41,072 bases of DNA from Lutibacter sp. (GCA_002733665.1 NVWM01000032.1:1-41072), one strand, 5' to 3'. Shown: positions 1-7,305, numbered from the stretch's first letter. Notes: generated from the letters alone by a model not told the origin. Program-made: numbers and translations.

Positions 1-220
1 CATTAGAAATAACCGCAACAAGATTACCTTTAGCAGTATATTTATAAACGTTATTTACATCTTTTTCTATTTCAAGGCAAGGTTCTGCAACTCCAGGAGA
101 ATAAGCCAATGCAAGATCACGTTGTGTTGCATACTTTTTTGTAGGCACAACTTCAATTTTTCCAGGTTTTGGTTTTGCGTGGTATAAAAGCGCTTCGCGC
201 CTCAATTTAGAATTACTCAT
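1..220 (-). CDS. maeB: NADP-dependent malic enzyme, N-terminal fragment (cut by window edge)
   Basis: The leftward frame starts at an ATG at 218-220 and is open to the window edge, giving 73 residues. The translation begins [20 protein letters not shown] and continues with a [20 protein letters not shown] stretch. This is the recognisable N-terminus of large bacterial malic enzymes (oxidative decarboxylation of malate to pyruvate with NADP reduction, cytoplasmic). Members of this family usually carry a C-terminal phosphotransacetylase-like domain, which cannot be seen here. The gene is divergent from moaD, with a palindromic intergenic element between them. The identification rests on sequence recognition of the N-terminus only. 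Confidence 0.88.
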   Translation of the reverse strand, partial: MSNSKLRREALLYHAKPKPGKIEVVPTKKYATQRDLALAYSPGVAEPCLEIEKDVNNVYKYTAKGNLVAVISN

Positions 221-337
221 ATATATTAGTTGAACTGACAAATATAAGTATTTCAACGGACTAAGAATAGTTATTAATCTAAATTCACATTCGCATTAAA
301 ATATGTACTTTTACTGAAACCAATAAACACGTTTTGA

Positions 338-420
338 ATGTCTGGTCGAGCGGAGTCGAGACCTAATTTTTATTGATACCCTCATTAAGAATAACCTCTC
401 GACTCCGCTCGAGGAGACAT
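338..420. repeat. Long inverted repeat, GTCGAG-type intergenic element, copy 1
   Basis: Arms at 338-361 and 397-420 (24 nt each) are reverse complements apart from two positions. Both contain the core GTCGAGCGGAGTCGAGA, and they are separated by a 35-nt A/T-rich centre. A near-identical element with the same arm sequence lies at 31661-31742, about 31 kb away, so this is a dispersed element rather than a one-off terminator. It fills much of the maeB-moaD intergenic space. Confidence 0.85.
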
Positions 421-458
421 CAAATTGTTTTTTATTGACTAAAAAATAACTATTATTG

Positions 459-701
459 ATGCAACTACAACTTTTATTTTTCGGAATCACAAGTGATATT
501 ACCCAAAAACGTTCTGATGAAATAACAATTTCAGAAGGAATAACTATTGGAGCATTAAAAGAAAAATTAATGATTGATTATCCAAAGTTAAAAAATTATA
601 ATAGTTTTTCTATGGCATTAAATACAGTCTACGCAAGTGACGATGCAATCTTAAATAATGGTGATATTGTTGCATTGATTCCTCCTGTGAGTGGAGGGTA
701 A
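459..701 (+). CDS. moaD: Molybdopterin synthase small subunit MoaD
   Basis: An 80-residue beta-grasp protein ending in the PPVSGG tail typical of MoaD. The C-terminal glycine is adenylated by a MoeB-type enzyme and then thiocarboxylated, and MoaD delivers sulfur to precursor Z in complex with MoaE. The preferred start is the ATG at 459; a TTG directly upstream at 456 is in frame but not needed. The partner genes moaE, moeB-like, moaC, moeA and moaA are all within 11 kb. Unusually, moaD is separated from moaE by about 2.7 kb holding a Fic gene and a DUF3817 gene. A short hairpin with a T-run follows the stop. Confidence 0.93.
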   Translation: MQLQLLFFGITSDITQKRSDEITISEGITIGALKEKLMIDYPKLKNYNSFSMALNTVYASDDAILNNGDIVALIPPVSGG

Positions 702-715
702 TTGAAAAAATACAC

Positions 716-735
716 TTGACTTTGTCAATTTTTTT
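716..735 (+). terminator. Likely intrinsic terminator after moaD
   Basis: TTGAC-TTT-GTCAA is followed directly by seven T residues, 15 nt past the moaD stop. The stem is only 5 bp and A/T-rich, so strength is uncertain, but position and T-run fit a terminator that isolates moaD from the downstream Fic gene. Confidence 0.55.
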
Positions 736-871
736 GACTAACTTCACCTATCGTCCGATAAAGTTAATTAAAACAAACTTTATCTAAAGCATTGGTAAAC
801 ATTTCTGAAATTGATTCTTTACGAATTTATTTATTGGAATAATTGATTGATTTATTGTATATTTACACACA
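736..871. other. Intergenic leader between moaD and the Fic gene
   Basis: There is no gene in this stretch. It contains a small palindrome TATCGTCCGATA near 750 and a TATATTTA at 858-865 that differs by one base from the Bacteroidota TAnnTTTG -7 element. The latter is a possible promoter for the Fic gene just ahead of the iteron array. Confidence 0.35.
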
Positions 872-970
872 AGCATAGTTTTTGTACGTCACGTAAGCAT
901 AGTTACCGAATCACATGATAGCATAGTTTTAGAAAAGCGCGTAAACATAGTTTCTGTACATCTAGCATGC
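872..970 (+). repeat. Four 24-bp-spaced AGCATAGTT iterons in front of the Fic gene
   Basis: AGCATAGTT occurs at 872-880, 896-904 and 920-928, and AACATAGTT at 944-952. The register is exactly 24 bp each time. A partial AGCAT follows at 964. The spacer sequences differ, although GTAC plus an A/C/G-rich stretch follows copies 1 and 4. The array occupies the space where a promoter/operator for the downstream AbiEi-Fic gene would lie. It is best read as a repeated protein-binding site, perhaps for autoregulation by the winged-helix N-terminus of that protein. Confidence 0.75.
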
Positions 971-1008
971 AATTTGTTATTATTTATAACTCACAAAACA
1001 GATTTGAG

Positions 1009-2568
1009 ATGGCAACACCAAGCGAAAAACTTGCAGAATCACTTGAAATTTTACATAAATTAGAAAACGAAGAAAACCTTGTAGCGATTAAATCTTCAAG
1101 ATTGAGTAGGACTCATAGAGAGCGATTAGTAAAGAATGGGTTCTTAAAAGAAGTAACCAAAGGATGGTATATATCCTCAAATCCTAATGAAAATTTTGGA
1201 GACACCACGTCATGGTATACTTCATTCTGGAAATTTAGTTCGCAATATCTTGAGGCAAAATACGGCGAAAATTATTCTATTTCTGCTGAACAATCAGTTT
1301 TGTTCCACGCAGGTAATAATACAGTTCCTATGCAATTAATCGTTCGTGCACCAAAAACATCAAACACTAAAATAGAACTACTTTATAATACATCTCTTTT
1401 TCCAATAGAATCTTCTATCCCAAATACAGCAGATATTATTATTATAAATGAAATTAGAACACTTTCACTACCATCAGCATTGATATACTGTTCACCAACA
1501 ATGTTTAAAAAAAGCCCAACAGAAATACGAACTGCATTAGCTCAAATTTCTGATTCATCAGAAGTACTACAAAAACTGTTAGATGGGTCACACACAGTAG
1601 TTGCTGGGAGATTAGCAGGTGCTTTTCGCAATAATGGACAAACTAGGATAGCAGAAGATATAATAAAGACAATGAAGTCTGCTGATTTTAAAATTCGAGA
1701 GGTGGACCCTTTCGAAAGTAAACCCCTTATAAATTTATCATTTCGAGAAAAATCACCTTACGCAAATAGAATAAAACTAATGTGGTCCGAAATGCGAAAA
1801 ATAGTTATTAAATATTTTCCATATGAACCAGGACTTCCAGGAGGTAAAAAACAGTATCTCGAGTCTATGGATCGTATATATATTACTGACGCATACCATT
1901 CGTTATCTATAGAAAAATATACAGTTTCAGTAGAACTTATTGAAATGGTTAGAAGTGGTCAATGGGATTTAGAAGAAAATGAAGAGCATAGAAAACAAAA
2001 AGACGTTATGGCAGCTAGAGGTTATTATCGGTCCTCATTGGCTGTAAAAAGTAGTGTGGAAAATATTCTAAATGGATCCAATGCTGGAAAAGTTGTGGAC
2101 CAGGACCATTCTGGATGGTATAGAGAATTATTTTCCCCAAGCGTGACTGCTGGATTACTACGAGTATCCGATTTAGCAGGTTATAGAACAAATCAAGTAT
2201 ACATATCACAGTCTAAGCATGTTCCTCTTAACGTTGCTGCAGTTCGAGATGCGATGCCAATATTGTTTGAATTATTAGAAACTGAAAAAAATTCTGGTGT
2301 AAGTGCTGTACTTGGTCATTTCATTTTCGTTTATATCCATCCATATATGGATGGGAATGGAAGAATGGCAAGGTTTCTAATGAATGTTATGTTAGCTTCA
2401 GGAGGATATCCATGGACTGTAATTCCAACAGAAGAACGTGAAACTTATATGAATTCGCTCGAAGAAGCTAGTGTTAATGGAAATATTGAACCTTTTACAG
2501 AGTTTATTGCTCATTTAGTTACGCAAAGTTTAAAAGGTACGCCTGTAGCTAAAATAGAATCTAATTAA
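1009..2568 (+). CDS. Fic-domain protein with AbiEi-like N-terminal winged-helix region
   Basis: A 519-residue protein if started at the ATG at 1009 (MATPSEKLAESLE); an in-frame ATG at 967 would add 14 residues overlapping the iteron array. The Fic core HPYMDGNGRMAR lies at residues 444-455 and has the catalytic His and phosphate-binding loop of AMP-transferring Fic enzymes. An upstream S298-x-x-x-E302-K stretch resembles the (S/T)xxxE(G/N) inhibitory helix, but with Lys in the last position. The N-terminal part (SSRLSRTHRERLVKNGFL, then GWYI) resembles the winged-helix/AbiEi-antitoxin region found on large Fic proteins. The predicted role is NTP-dependent modification of a protein target, self-inhibited and possibly self-regulated at DNA; the target is unknown. 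It interrupts the moaD-moaE pairing, suggesting insertion. Confidence 0.85.
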   Translation: MATPSEKLAESLEILHKLENEENLVAIKSSRLSRTHRERLVKNGFLKEVTKGWYISSNPNENFGDTTSWYTSFWKFSSQYLEAKYGENYSISAEQSVLFHAGNNTVPMQLIVRAPKTSNTKIELLYNTSLFPIESSIPNTADIIIINEIRTLSLPSALIYCSPTMFKKSPTEIRTALAQISDSSEVLQKLLDGSHTVVAGRLAGAFRNNGQTRIAEDIIKTMKSADFKIREVDPFESKPLINLSFREKSPYANRIKLMWSEMRKIVIKYFPYEPGLPGGKKQYLESMDRIYITDAYHSLSIEKYTVSVELIEMVRSGQWDLEENEEHRKQKDVMAARGYYRSSLAVKSSVENILNGSNAGKVVDQDHSGWYRELFSPSVTAGLLRVSDLAGYRTNQVYISQSKHVPLNVAAVRDAMPILFELLETEKNSGVSAVLGHFIFVYIHPYMDGNGRMARFLMNVMLASGGYPWTVIPTEERETYMNSLEEASVNGNIEPFTEFIAHLVTQSLKGTPVAKIESN

Positions 2569-2879
2569 AGAATAAAAAACGTTAGCCAACAAAGAACTTA
2601 GTTAAAAAACAAGTAAATTCTTCATTAAATTTTGACATTAGTATTTTGACTTATTGAAACAAATTTTGCATTTCAATAAGTTCTTTTATTCTTTCTGATT
2701 TATAATCAAATATATTAAATGACAAACTTAAACCGTGTATAATTAATTGCTACGGAATTTCCTCAGTGGAAATTCACGCGAATTAATTATCTTTCGGAAA
2801 TGGCGGAAAGTGTAGTGCATATTCAACCGCAACAAGCCATATACAAACACGATACATAAAATTATCCAATACGCACAAC
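2569..2879. other. Intergenic region downstream of Fic gene with a folded repeat
   Basis: There is no credible ORF in this 311-nt stretch. It holds an A/T-rich inverted repeat around 2655-2690 (CTTATTGAAA ... TTTCAATAAG) and a composite hairpin element at 2739-2790. It lies between the converging Fic and DUF3817 genes. Confidence 0.5.
2739..2790. repeat. Composite palindrome (possible mobile intergenic repeat)
   Basis: Outer arms ATAATTAATT (2739-2748) and AATTAATTAT (2781-2790) are perfect complements. Nested inside is a second perfect stem, GAATTTCC (2755-2762) and GGAAATTC (2768-2775), with loop TCAGT. The flanking text (AACGTTAGCCAACAA upstream, CCATATACAAACACG downstream) has the look of recurring intergenic repeats in Flavobacteriaceae genomes. 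That comparison is from memory and is not shown by this window. Confidence 0.6.
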
Positions 2880-3158
2880 TTATGCTTTCTTCAAATACTT
2901 CTTATCAACATAAAAAGTACCAAAAGGAAGAACAGAAGCAATCAAAACAATAAAGAATGTTTTGTTGTTCCATTTATAGTCGTTTTTCAACAAAAACGCC
3001 AAAATTACGTAGCCAACGAACAGCAAACCATGAGGCATTCCTAACATCTTAACATATTGCGGGTCATCTCCAAAATACTTGATTGGTACTGCTACAAAAA
3101 GCAATAATAAATAAGATACTCCTTCTAAAAACGCTACAACTCTAAATATTTTTTCCAT
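2880..3158 (-). CDS. DUF3817 small integral membrane protein
   Basis: A 92-residue protein with the typical DUF3817 layout: FRVVAFLEGVSYLLLLFVAV near the start, then PHGLLFVGYVIL, then a third hydrophobic segment ending in PFGTFYVD. Three membrane helices are likely and there is no signal peptide. The function of the family is unknown. It stands alone on the minus strand between the Fic gene and moaE, flanked by repeats on its upstream side. Family recognition is good; the biological role cannot be inferred. Confidence 0.85.
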   Translation of the reverse strand: MEKIFRVVAFLEGVSYLLLLFVAVPIKYFGDDPQYVKMLGMPHGLLFVGYVILAFLLKNDYKWNNKTFFIVLIASVLPFGTFYVDKKYLKKA

Positions 3159-3174
3159 TGATTTATATTTTCTC

Positions 3175-3285
3175 CGTCAGTTCGAGTTTTCGCTTAAGCG
3201 AAAGTATCGAGAACTATTAAAAAACAAAATTCCCATTCTCGATACAATTTTTGTTCATTTCAATCTCAAAAATCACTCGAATTAA
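3175..3285. repeat. Head-to-head pair of CGTCAGTTCGAG-type repeats
   Basis: A left unit at 3175-3214 reads CGTCAGTTCGAG ... GTATCGAGAAC with a CGCTTAAGCG palindromic centre. A right unit at 3236-3285 is the reverse complement of the form at 4561-4615. The same family occurs again at 31835-31884. All copies are intergenic. Confidence 0.8.
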
Positions 3286-3333
3286 CATAATTTTTTAATT
3301 TGTGGCAAATATACATTTGATAGTTTAATTCTT

Positions 3334-3341
3334 TAACTTTG
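3334..3341 (+). promoter_or_regulatory. Candidate -7 element for moaE
   Basis: TAACTTTG matches the Bacteroidota TAnnTTTG -7 consensus and lies 23 nt before the moaE ATG. A TTTG at 3316-3319 is closer than an ideal -33 element (14-nt gap), so only the -7 match is convincing. Confidence 0.5.
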
Positions 3342-3364
3342 TAAGATAAATTTATCACGCTAGA

Positions 3365-3790
3365 ATGCAAAAAAGTATCTCTATAAAAATTACTTCTGAA
3401 AAACTGAATCTGCAAGAGTGCTATGATTTTGTTCAAGATAATTCTTGTGGTGGAATTGCATTATTTGTAGGCACTGTTAGAAATATAACCAAAGAGAAAG
3501 AAGTTGCGCTACTTGACTTTTCTACATATAAAGAAATGGCAATCAGTGAAATAAAAAAAATAGCAGCGAACGCCTTAGAGAAATTTGAAATTTTAAAAAT
3601 AGCCATTCATCATGCAGAAGGTGAATTAAAAATTGGTGAAATCCCAGTAATTATTGCAGTTTCTTCTCCTCATAGAAAGGCTTCTTTTGCCGCTTGTCAA
3701 TATGCAATCGACACCTTAAAAGAAACTGTACCAATCTGGAAAAAAGAACATTTTGCAGATGGTGAAGTTTGGGTAAATTCAACTCCATAA
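3365..3790 (+). CDS. moaE: Molybdopterin synthase catalytic subunit MoaE
   Basis: A 141-residue protein with the MoaE signatures GGIALFVGTVRN (residues about 30-41), HHAEGELKIGE, SPHRKASFAACQYAID and the C-terminal PIWKKEHFADG. The last contains the lysine region that contacts the substrate and the MoaD tail. It converts cyclic pyranopterin monophosphate to molybdopterin using thiocarboxylated MoaD. Length is normal for the family. Only 5 nt separate it from rluF, so the two are probably cotranscribed. Confidence 0.95.
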   Translation: MQKSISIKITSEKLNLQECYDFVQDNSCGGIALFVGTVRNITKEKEVALLDFSTYKEMAISEIKKIAANALEKFEILKIAIHHAEGELKIGEIPVIIAVSSPHRKASFAACQYAIDTLKETVPIWKKEHFADGEVWVNSTP

Positions 3791-3795
3791 AAAAT

Positions 3796-4524
3796 ATGAA
3801 AGAAACACGAATTAATAAATATTTAAGTGAAGTTGGCTTCTGTTCTCGTAGAGCAGCTGACAAATTAATCGATGAAGGTCGTGTAACTATCAATGGTAAA
3901 GTTCCTGAAATGGGTACAAAAATCACTGAAAATGATGAAGTACATGTTGATGGAAAATTGATTTCTGAGCCAAACACCAAACCTGTATATATCGCGTTCA
4001 ATAAGCCTAAAGGGATTGTTTGCACAACCGATACCAAAAGAGAACGCCATAACATCATTGATTATATTAATTATCCTTCTCGCATTTTCCCAATTGGAAG
4101 ACTCGACAGACCAAGTGAAGGTTTAATTTTCCTTACAAATGATGGTGATATTGTCAACAAAATTCTCAGAGCAAGGAATAATCACGAGAAAGAATATATA
4201 GTGTCGGTAAACAAAGAAATTACAGGTGATTTTATAGAACGTTTGGGAAATGGCGTGCCCGTTTTAAACACCTATACCAAAAAATGTTTTGTTGAGCAAC
4301 TCAACGAAAAACAGTTTAAAATCATTCTTACGCAAGGTCTGAATCGTCAGATTAGAAGAATGTGTGAGCATTTTGATTACAGAGTTGTAAAACTAAGACG
4401 AACTCGAATTATGAATGTCAAACTGGATATTCCTATTGGCGAATGGCGTGATTTATCAGAAGAAGAATTAACTGAAATAAATCGTTTAGTTGAAGATTCT
4501 GCTAAGACGCATGATGTTGACTAA
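3796..4524 (+). CDS. rluF: 23S rRNA pseudouridine synthase RluF-type
   Basis: A 242-residue protein starting at the ATG at 3796. An N-terminal S4 RNA-binding domain (RINKYLSEVGFCSRRAADKL) is followed by the RsuA/RluB/E/F catalytic core, with GRLDRPSEGLIFLTNDGD carrying the catalytic Asp and the later LNRQIRRMCEHF motif. The RluF subgroup modifies U2604 of 23S rRNA and can act on tRNA-Tyr in E. coli. The IINYP-RIFPIGRLDRPSEGL context favours RluF over RluB/RsuA. It is downstream of moaE in the same direction with a 5-nt gap. The frame is open for 27 nt upstream of the ATG, but that stretch overlaps moaE. Confidence 0.88.
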   Translation: MKETRINKYLSEVGFCSRRAADKLIDEGRVTINGKVPEMGTKITENDEVHVDGKLISEPNTKPVYIAFNKPKGIVCTTDTKRERHNIIDYINYPSRIFPIGRLDRPSEGLIFLTNDGDIVNKILRARNNHEKEYIVSVNKEITGDFIERLGNGVPVLNTYTKKCFVEQLNEKQFKIILTQGLNRQIRRMCEHFDYRVVKLRRTRIMNVKLDIPIGEWRDLSEEELTEINRLVEDSAKTHDVD

Positions 4525-4560
4525 TCGATTTTTAGACTCTTGGATTGCTAGATATAATAA

Positions 4561-4615
4561 CGTCAGTTCGAGTGATTTTTGAGATTGAAATGAACAAAAA
4601 TAGTATCGAGAACGG
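4561..4615 (+). repeat. CGTCAGTTCGAG-type dispersed repeat
   Basis: The unit runs from CGTCAGTTCGAGTG to AGTATCGAGAACGG, with a central GAGATTGAAATGAACAAAAA. It matches, inverted, 3236-3285 and, direct, 31835-31884. It lies in the rluF-MFS intergenic space. Confidence 0.8.
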
Positions 4616-4637
4616 CTGTCAATTAAAAACTACTTTT

Positions 4638-4716
4638 GTCATTTCGAGCGCAGTCGAGAAATCTTATAAAACGTGAGATTCCTCATCACTCCTTTGGTCG
4701 TTCTGTCGGAATGACA
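4638..4716. repeat. GTCATTTCGAG...GGAATGAC imperfect palindrome
   Basis: The element begins GTCATTTCGAGCGCAGTCGAG and ends CTGTCGGAATGAC, so its ends are complementary (GTCATT/AATGAC). Related end sequences occur at 7239-7305 and 8935-8993. It is intergenic and directly follows another repeat family member. Confidence 0.65.
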
Positions 4717-4748
4717 TTGTGCGCTGTAAAAAATAACTAGAGTTAAAT

Positions 4749-5954
4749 ATGTCAAAAAACATAACGTTAGGATTAAGAGAAAACTGGAAACAATTTGCCA
4801 TTTTGGTGATTGTAAATGCTTTTGTTGGTGGAATGGTCGGTTTGGAACGTACTATTTTTCCAAAATTTGCTACTCAAGAATTTGGAATTGATTCTAAAAC
4901 TGCCATTTTATCTTTTATTGTTGCGTTTGGAATTACCAAAGCACTTACCAATTATTTCACTGGAAGACTTGCCAATAAATTCGGACGAAAAAACTTATTG
5001 GCTTTCGGTTGGCTATTCGCCATTCCTATTCCTTTTATTTTGATGAATGCGACTTCGTGGAATTGGGTTGTTTTTGCCAATGTTTTACTTGGTATAAATC
5101 AAGGATTGACTTGGAGCAGTACTGTTGTTATGAAAATAGATTTAGTTGGCGAAAAAGATAGAGGTTTTGCGATGGGAATAAATGAGTTTGCTGGATATTT
5201 TGCTGTTGGTGTTGTTGCTTTTCTTACAGGAATTATTGCTCAAAAATATGGTGTAACTCCATATCCATTTTACCTCGGAATTGGGATTTCGATTGTTGGT
5301 TTAATCCTTTCAATTTTGTTTGTAAATGATACTCGAAAATTTGTAAACATAGAACAAAAAAGCAATCAAAATAAAGCCTTAGGAAACGTATTTTTAGAAA
5401 CTACTTTTAAAAACAAGTCGCTAAGTTCTATCACACAAGCAGGATTGGTAAATAATCTTAATGACGGAATGATTTGGGGAATTTTACCAATACTCCTATT
5501 ATCTCTCAATTACGAAACAAAAAATATCGGAATTATTGCTGCAATTTATCCAACAGTTTGGGGAATTGGACAGTTATTTACAGGAAAAATGTCTGATCAT
5601 TATTCTAAAAAAAAGATGCTTTTTTGGGGAATGCTCTTACAAGGAATTGCAATTATTTCTATTCCTTTTTTAACTGATTTTTATGAGTTTGCAACAATTG
5701 CAGCACTTTTAGGTTTTGGAACTGCACTCGTATATCCAACATTTTTATCGGCTATTGCTAGTGCTACTTCTCCAACTCAACGTGCAGAAAGCATTGGTGT
5801 TTTTAGATTGTGGAGAGATTTAGGATATGCAATTGGCGCAATACTCTCTGGAATTATTGCTGATATATATAGCGTAGAAACTGCAATTATTTTTATTGGT
5901 GTTTTAACGATTTTATCTTCGTTGGTGATTCAGTTTAGGATGCCTAGAAATTAG
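4749..5954 (+). CDS. Major facilitator superfamily transporter
   Basis: A 401-residue protein with about 12 hydrophobic segments. It has an MFS loop motif between TM2 and TM3 (TGRLANKFGRKNLLAFG) and a second copy in the C-terminal half (TGKMSDHYSKKKMLFWG). The segment MGINEFAGYFAVG is typical of drug/metabolite permeases of the family. It acts in the inner membrane; the substrate cannot be told from sequence. Its 3' end overlaps the convergent MoeB-like gene by 11 nt. Repeats separate it from rluF, so its link to the Mo-cofactor genes is only positional. Confidence 0.85.
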   Translation: MSKNITLGLRENWKQFAILVIVNAFVGGMVGLERTIFPKFATQEFGIDSKTAILSFIVAFGITKALTNYFTGRLANKFGRKNLLAFGWLFAIPIPFILMNATSWNWVVFANVLLGINQGLTWSSTVVMKIDLVGEKDRGFAMGINEFAGYFAVGVVAFLTGIIAQKYGVTPYPFYLGIGISIVGLILSILFVNDTRKFVNIEQKSNQNKALGNVFLETTFKNKSLSSITQAGLVNNLNDGMIWGILPILLLSLNYETKNIGIIAAIYPTVWGIGQLFTGKMSDHYSKKKMLFWGMLLQGIAIISIPFLTDFYEFATIAALLGFGTALVYPTFLSAIASATSPTQRAESIGVFRLWRDLGYAIGAILSGIIADIYSVETAIIFIGVLTILSSLVIQFRMPRN

Positions 5955-7035
5955 CGATTCCACCTTCTAAACTCAACACATTTGCAGTTGAATACTTTGC
6001 TTTAAACAAGTGTACCGCCATAACACTTGACATTCCTTGATGACACACAATAATATAATTCTCTGTTGGTTTTTCAAGTTCAGTTAACCAATCTTCAAAC
6101 TCATATAAAGGTACATTTTCATCAACTTTAAAAGGAATTTCCAACGTATAATCTTCTAAAATTGAAATAACTTTTATCTTTGAATTTTGTGCTAAAATCT
6201 TCTTAAAATTTTCTTGAGAAATAGTAATTCCTTCATCAAAATCACATAAAATGGATTTGTAGTCTTCCGTTTCAAACAAGACTTCAATACTTTCCTTTGT
6301 TGTACTTGACTTCAACTTCATTTTAAACTGTGAGTTGTCCAAAGAATTATAAATTAGCAATTCATTTACTAAAGGTTTTCCTATTTCTGCAACAATTTTT
6401 AAGACTTCGTTTGCTTGCATCAAACCAATCATTCCAACGATGGTATTTAGTGTTCCTAATTCAGAACAATTTGGAATATTTTCTGTCGGTATTTCAGGAA
6501 AAGCATCACGAAGATTGGCAGTTCTCTTTCCATCTTTATCAAGATAATTAAACGTTGCGACATAGCCATCAAACTTATATAACGAACCGTAAACGAGAGT
6601 TTTATCTTCAATCACACATGCGTCATTCAGCAAATATTTGATTGGCAAATTATCGGTACAATCCAAAACAATTTCAGCATCAGAAATTAAATTAAATACA
6701 TTGTTTTTTGAAACCGATTTATTAGAAAAAGTAACATTTACAAACGGAGAAATCGATTGAATATACTTTGATAAAACTTCAGATTTTGGCTTGCCAATAT
6801 CATCCATTTTATAAAAAACTTGACGATGCAAATTACTTACATCAACAGTGTCAAAATCTATTAAATGAATATTCCCAACACCACTTCCTGCCAAATATAT
6901 TGTAGCAACAGAACCTAAACCACCACAACCTACTATTGTGATTTTGGATTTTTGAAGTCTTTCTTGACCGCTTTCTCCAAGTTCAGAAAGTGTTGTTTGA
7001 CGTTGGTATAAGTTCTTTGCCGAAATCTTTGACAT
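5944..7035 (-). CDS. moeB: MoeB/ThiF-type E1-like adenylyltransferase with C-terminal rhodanese domain
   Basis: A 363-residue protein. The Rossmann nucleotide-binding motif GCGGLG lies at residues 37-42. DFDTVDVSNLHRQ and DCTDN follow, with the conserved NCSELG cysteine at C190. The C-terminal part holds a short rhodanese domain ending VCHQGMSSVMA. It should adenylate the MoaD C-terminal glycine and may supply sulfur through the rhodanese cysteine, as in MOCS3-like proteins. Both CxxC zinc pairs of classical MoeB are absent: the first position reads NLRDAFPE where MoeB has CxxC. It directly abuts the upstream small ORF (TAA followed by ATG). ThiF rather than MoaD specificity is possible, but the context favours Mo-cofactor synthesis. 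Confidence 0.88.
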   Translation of the reverse strand: MSKISAKNLYQRQTTLSELGESGQERLQKSKITIVGCGGLGSVATIYLAGSGVGNIHLIDFDTVDVSNLHRQVFYKMDDIGKPKSEVLSKYIQSISPFVNVTFSNKSVSKNNVFNLISDAEIVLDCTDNLPIKYLLNDACVIEDKTLVYGSLYKFDGYVATFNYLDKDGKRTANLRDAFPEIPTENIPNCSELGTLNTIVGMIGLMQANEVLKIVAEIGKPLVNELLIYNSLDNSQFKMKLKSSTTKESIEVLFETEDYKSILCDFDEGITISQENFKKILAQNSKIKVISILEDYTLEIPFKVDENVPLYEFEDWLTELEKPTENYIIVCHQGMSSVMAVHLFKAKYSTANVLSLEGGIANF

Positions 7036-7221
7036 TTATTCTACTTGCATTAAATTTTTAATTGAAACAATCAATAATACCAACCCAATCACAAGAAAAA
7101 TAAATCCTGCAGTTACTTGTTTTTTACTATTCACTTGATCTTTTACAAATGAAAATTTTACAGTATTAAACAATACAAGCATTGCTCCGATACATGTAAA
7201 TAAGACTCCTATAGATAACAT
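7036..7221 (-). CDS. Small two-helix membrane protein, unknown function
   Basis: A 61-residue ORF with two hydrophobic segments (residues about 3-20 and 38-56) separated by a charged loop with several lysines. The stop codon is immediately followed by the ATG of the MoeB-like gene, which is strong evidence that it is translated and cotranscribed. I do not recognise a family. It may simply ride in the operon. Confidence 0.6.
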   Translation of the reverse strand: MLSIGVLFTCIGAMLVLFNTVKFSFVKDQVNSKKQVTAGFIFLVIGLVLLIVSIKNLMQVE

Positions 7222-7238
7222 AAATTATTATTATTTAT

Positions 7239-7305
7239 CGTCATGCTGAACTTATTTCAGCATCTCATCTTTTTTATGCGACACTGAAATAAATTCAGTG
7301 TGACG
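7239..7305. repeat. Imperfect palindrome with CGTCA/TGACG ends
   Basis: CGTCATGCTGAACTTATTTC (start 7239) is largely complementary to the ACACTGAAATAAATTCAGTG and TGACG at the other end. It lies between the MobA-like gene and the small membrane protein gene. It may work as a stem-loop in the transcript, and it belongs to the same GTCAT-ended class as 4638-4716 and 8935-8993. Confidence 0.65.

Noticed and set aside
872..952. The evenly spaced iterons as a CRISPR array
   Set aside because: The repeat unit is only 9 nt, spacers are 15 nt, there are four copies, and no cas gene is nearby.
3651..4058. Minus-strand ORF covering the moaE-rluF junction
   Set aside because: It is antisense to two conserved genes and has no recognisable domain.
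6330..6551. Plus-strand ORF inside the moeB-like gene
   Set aside because: It lies antisense to the E1-like domain, has no domain of its own and a low-complexity Leu/Phe content.
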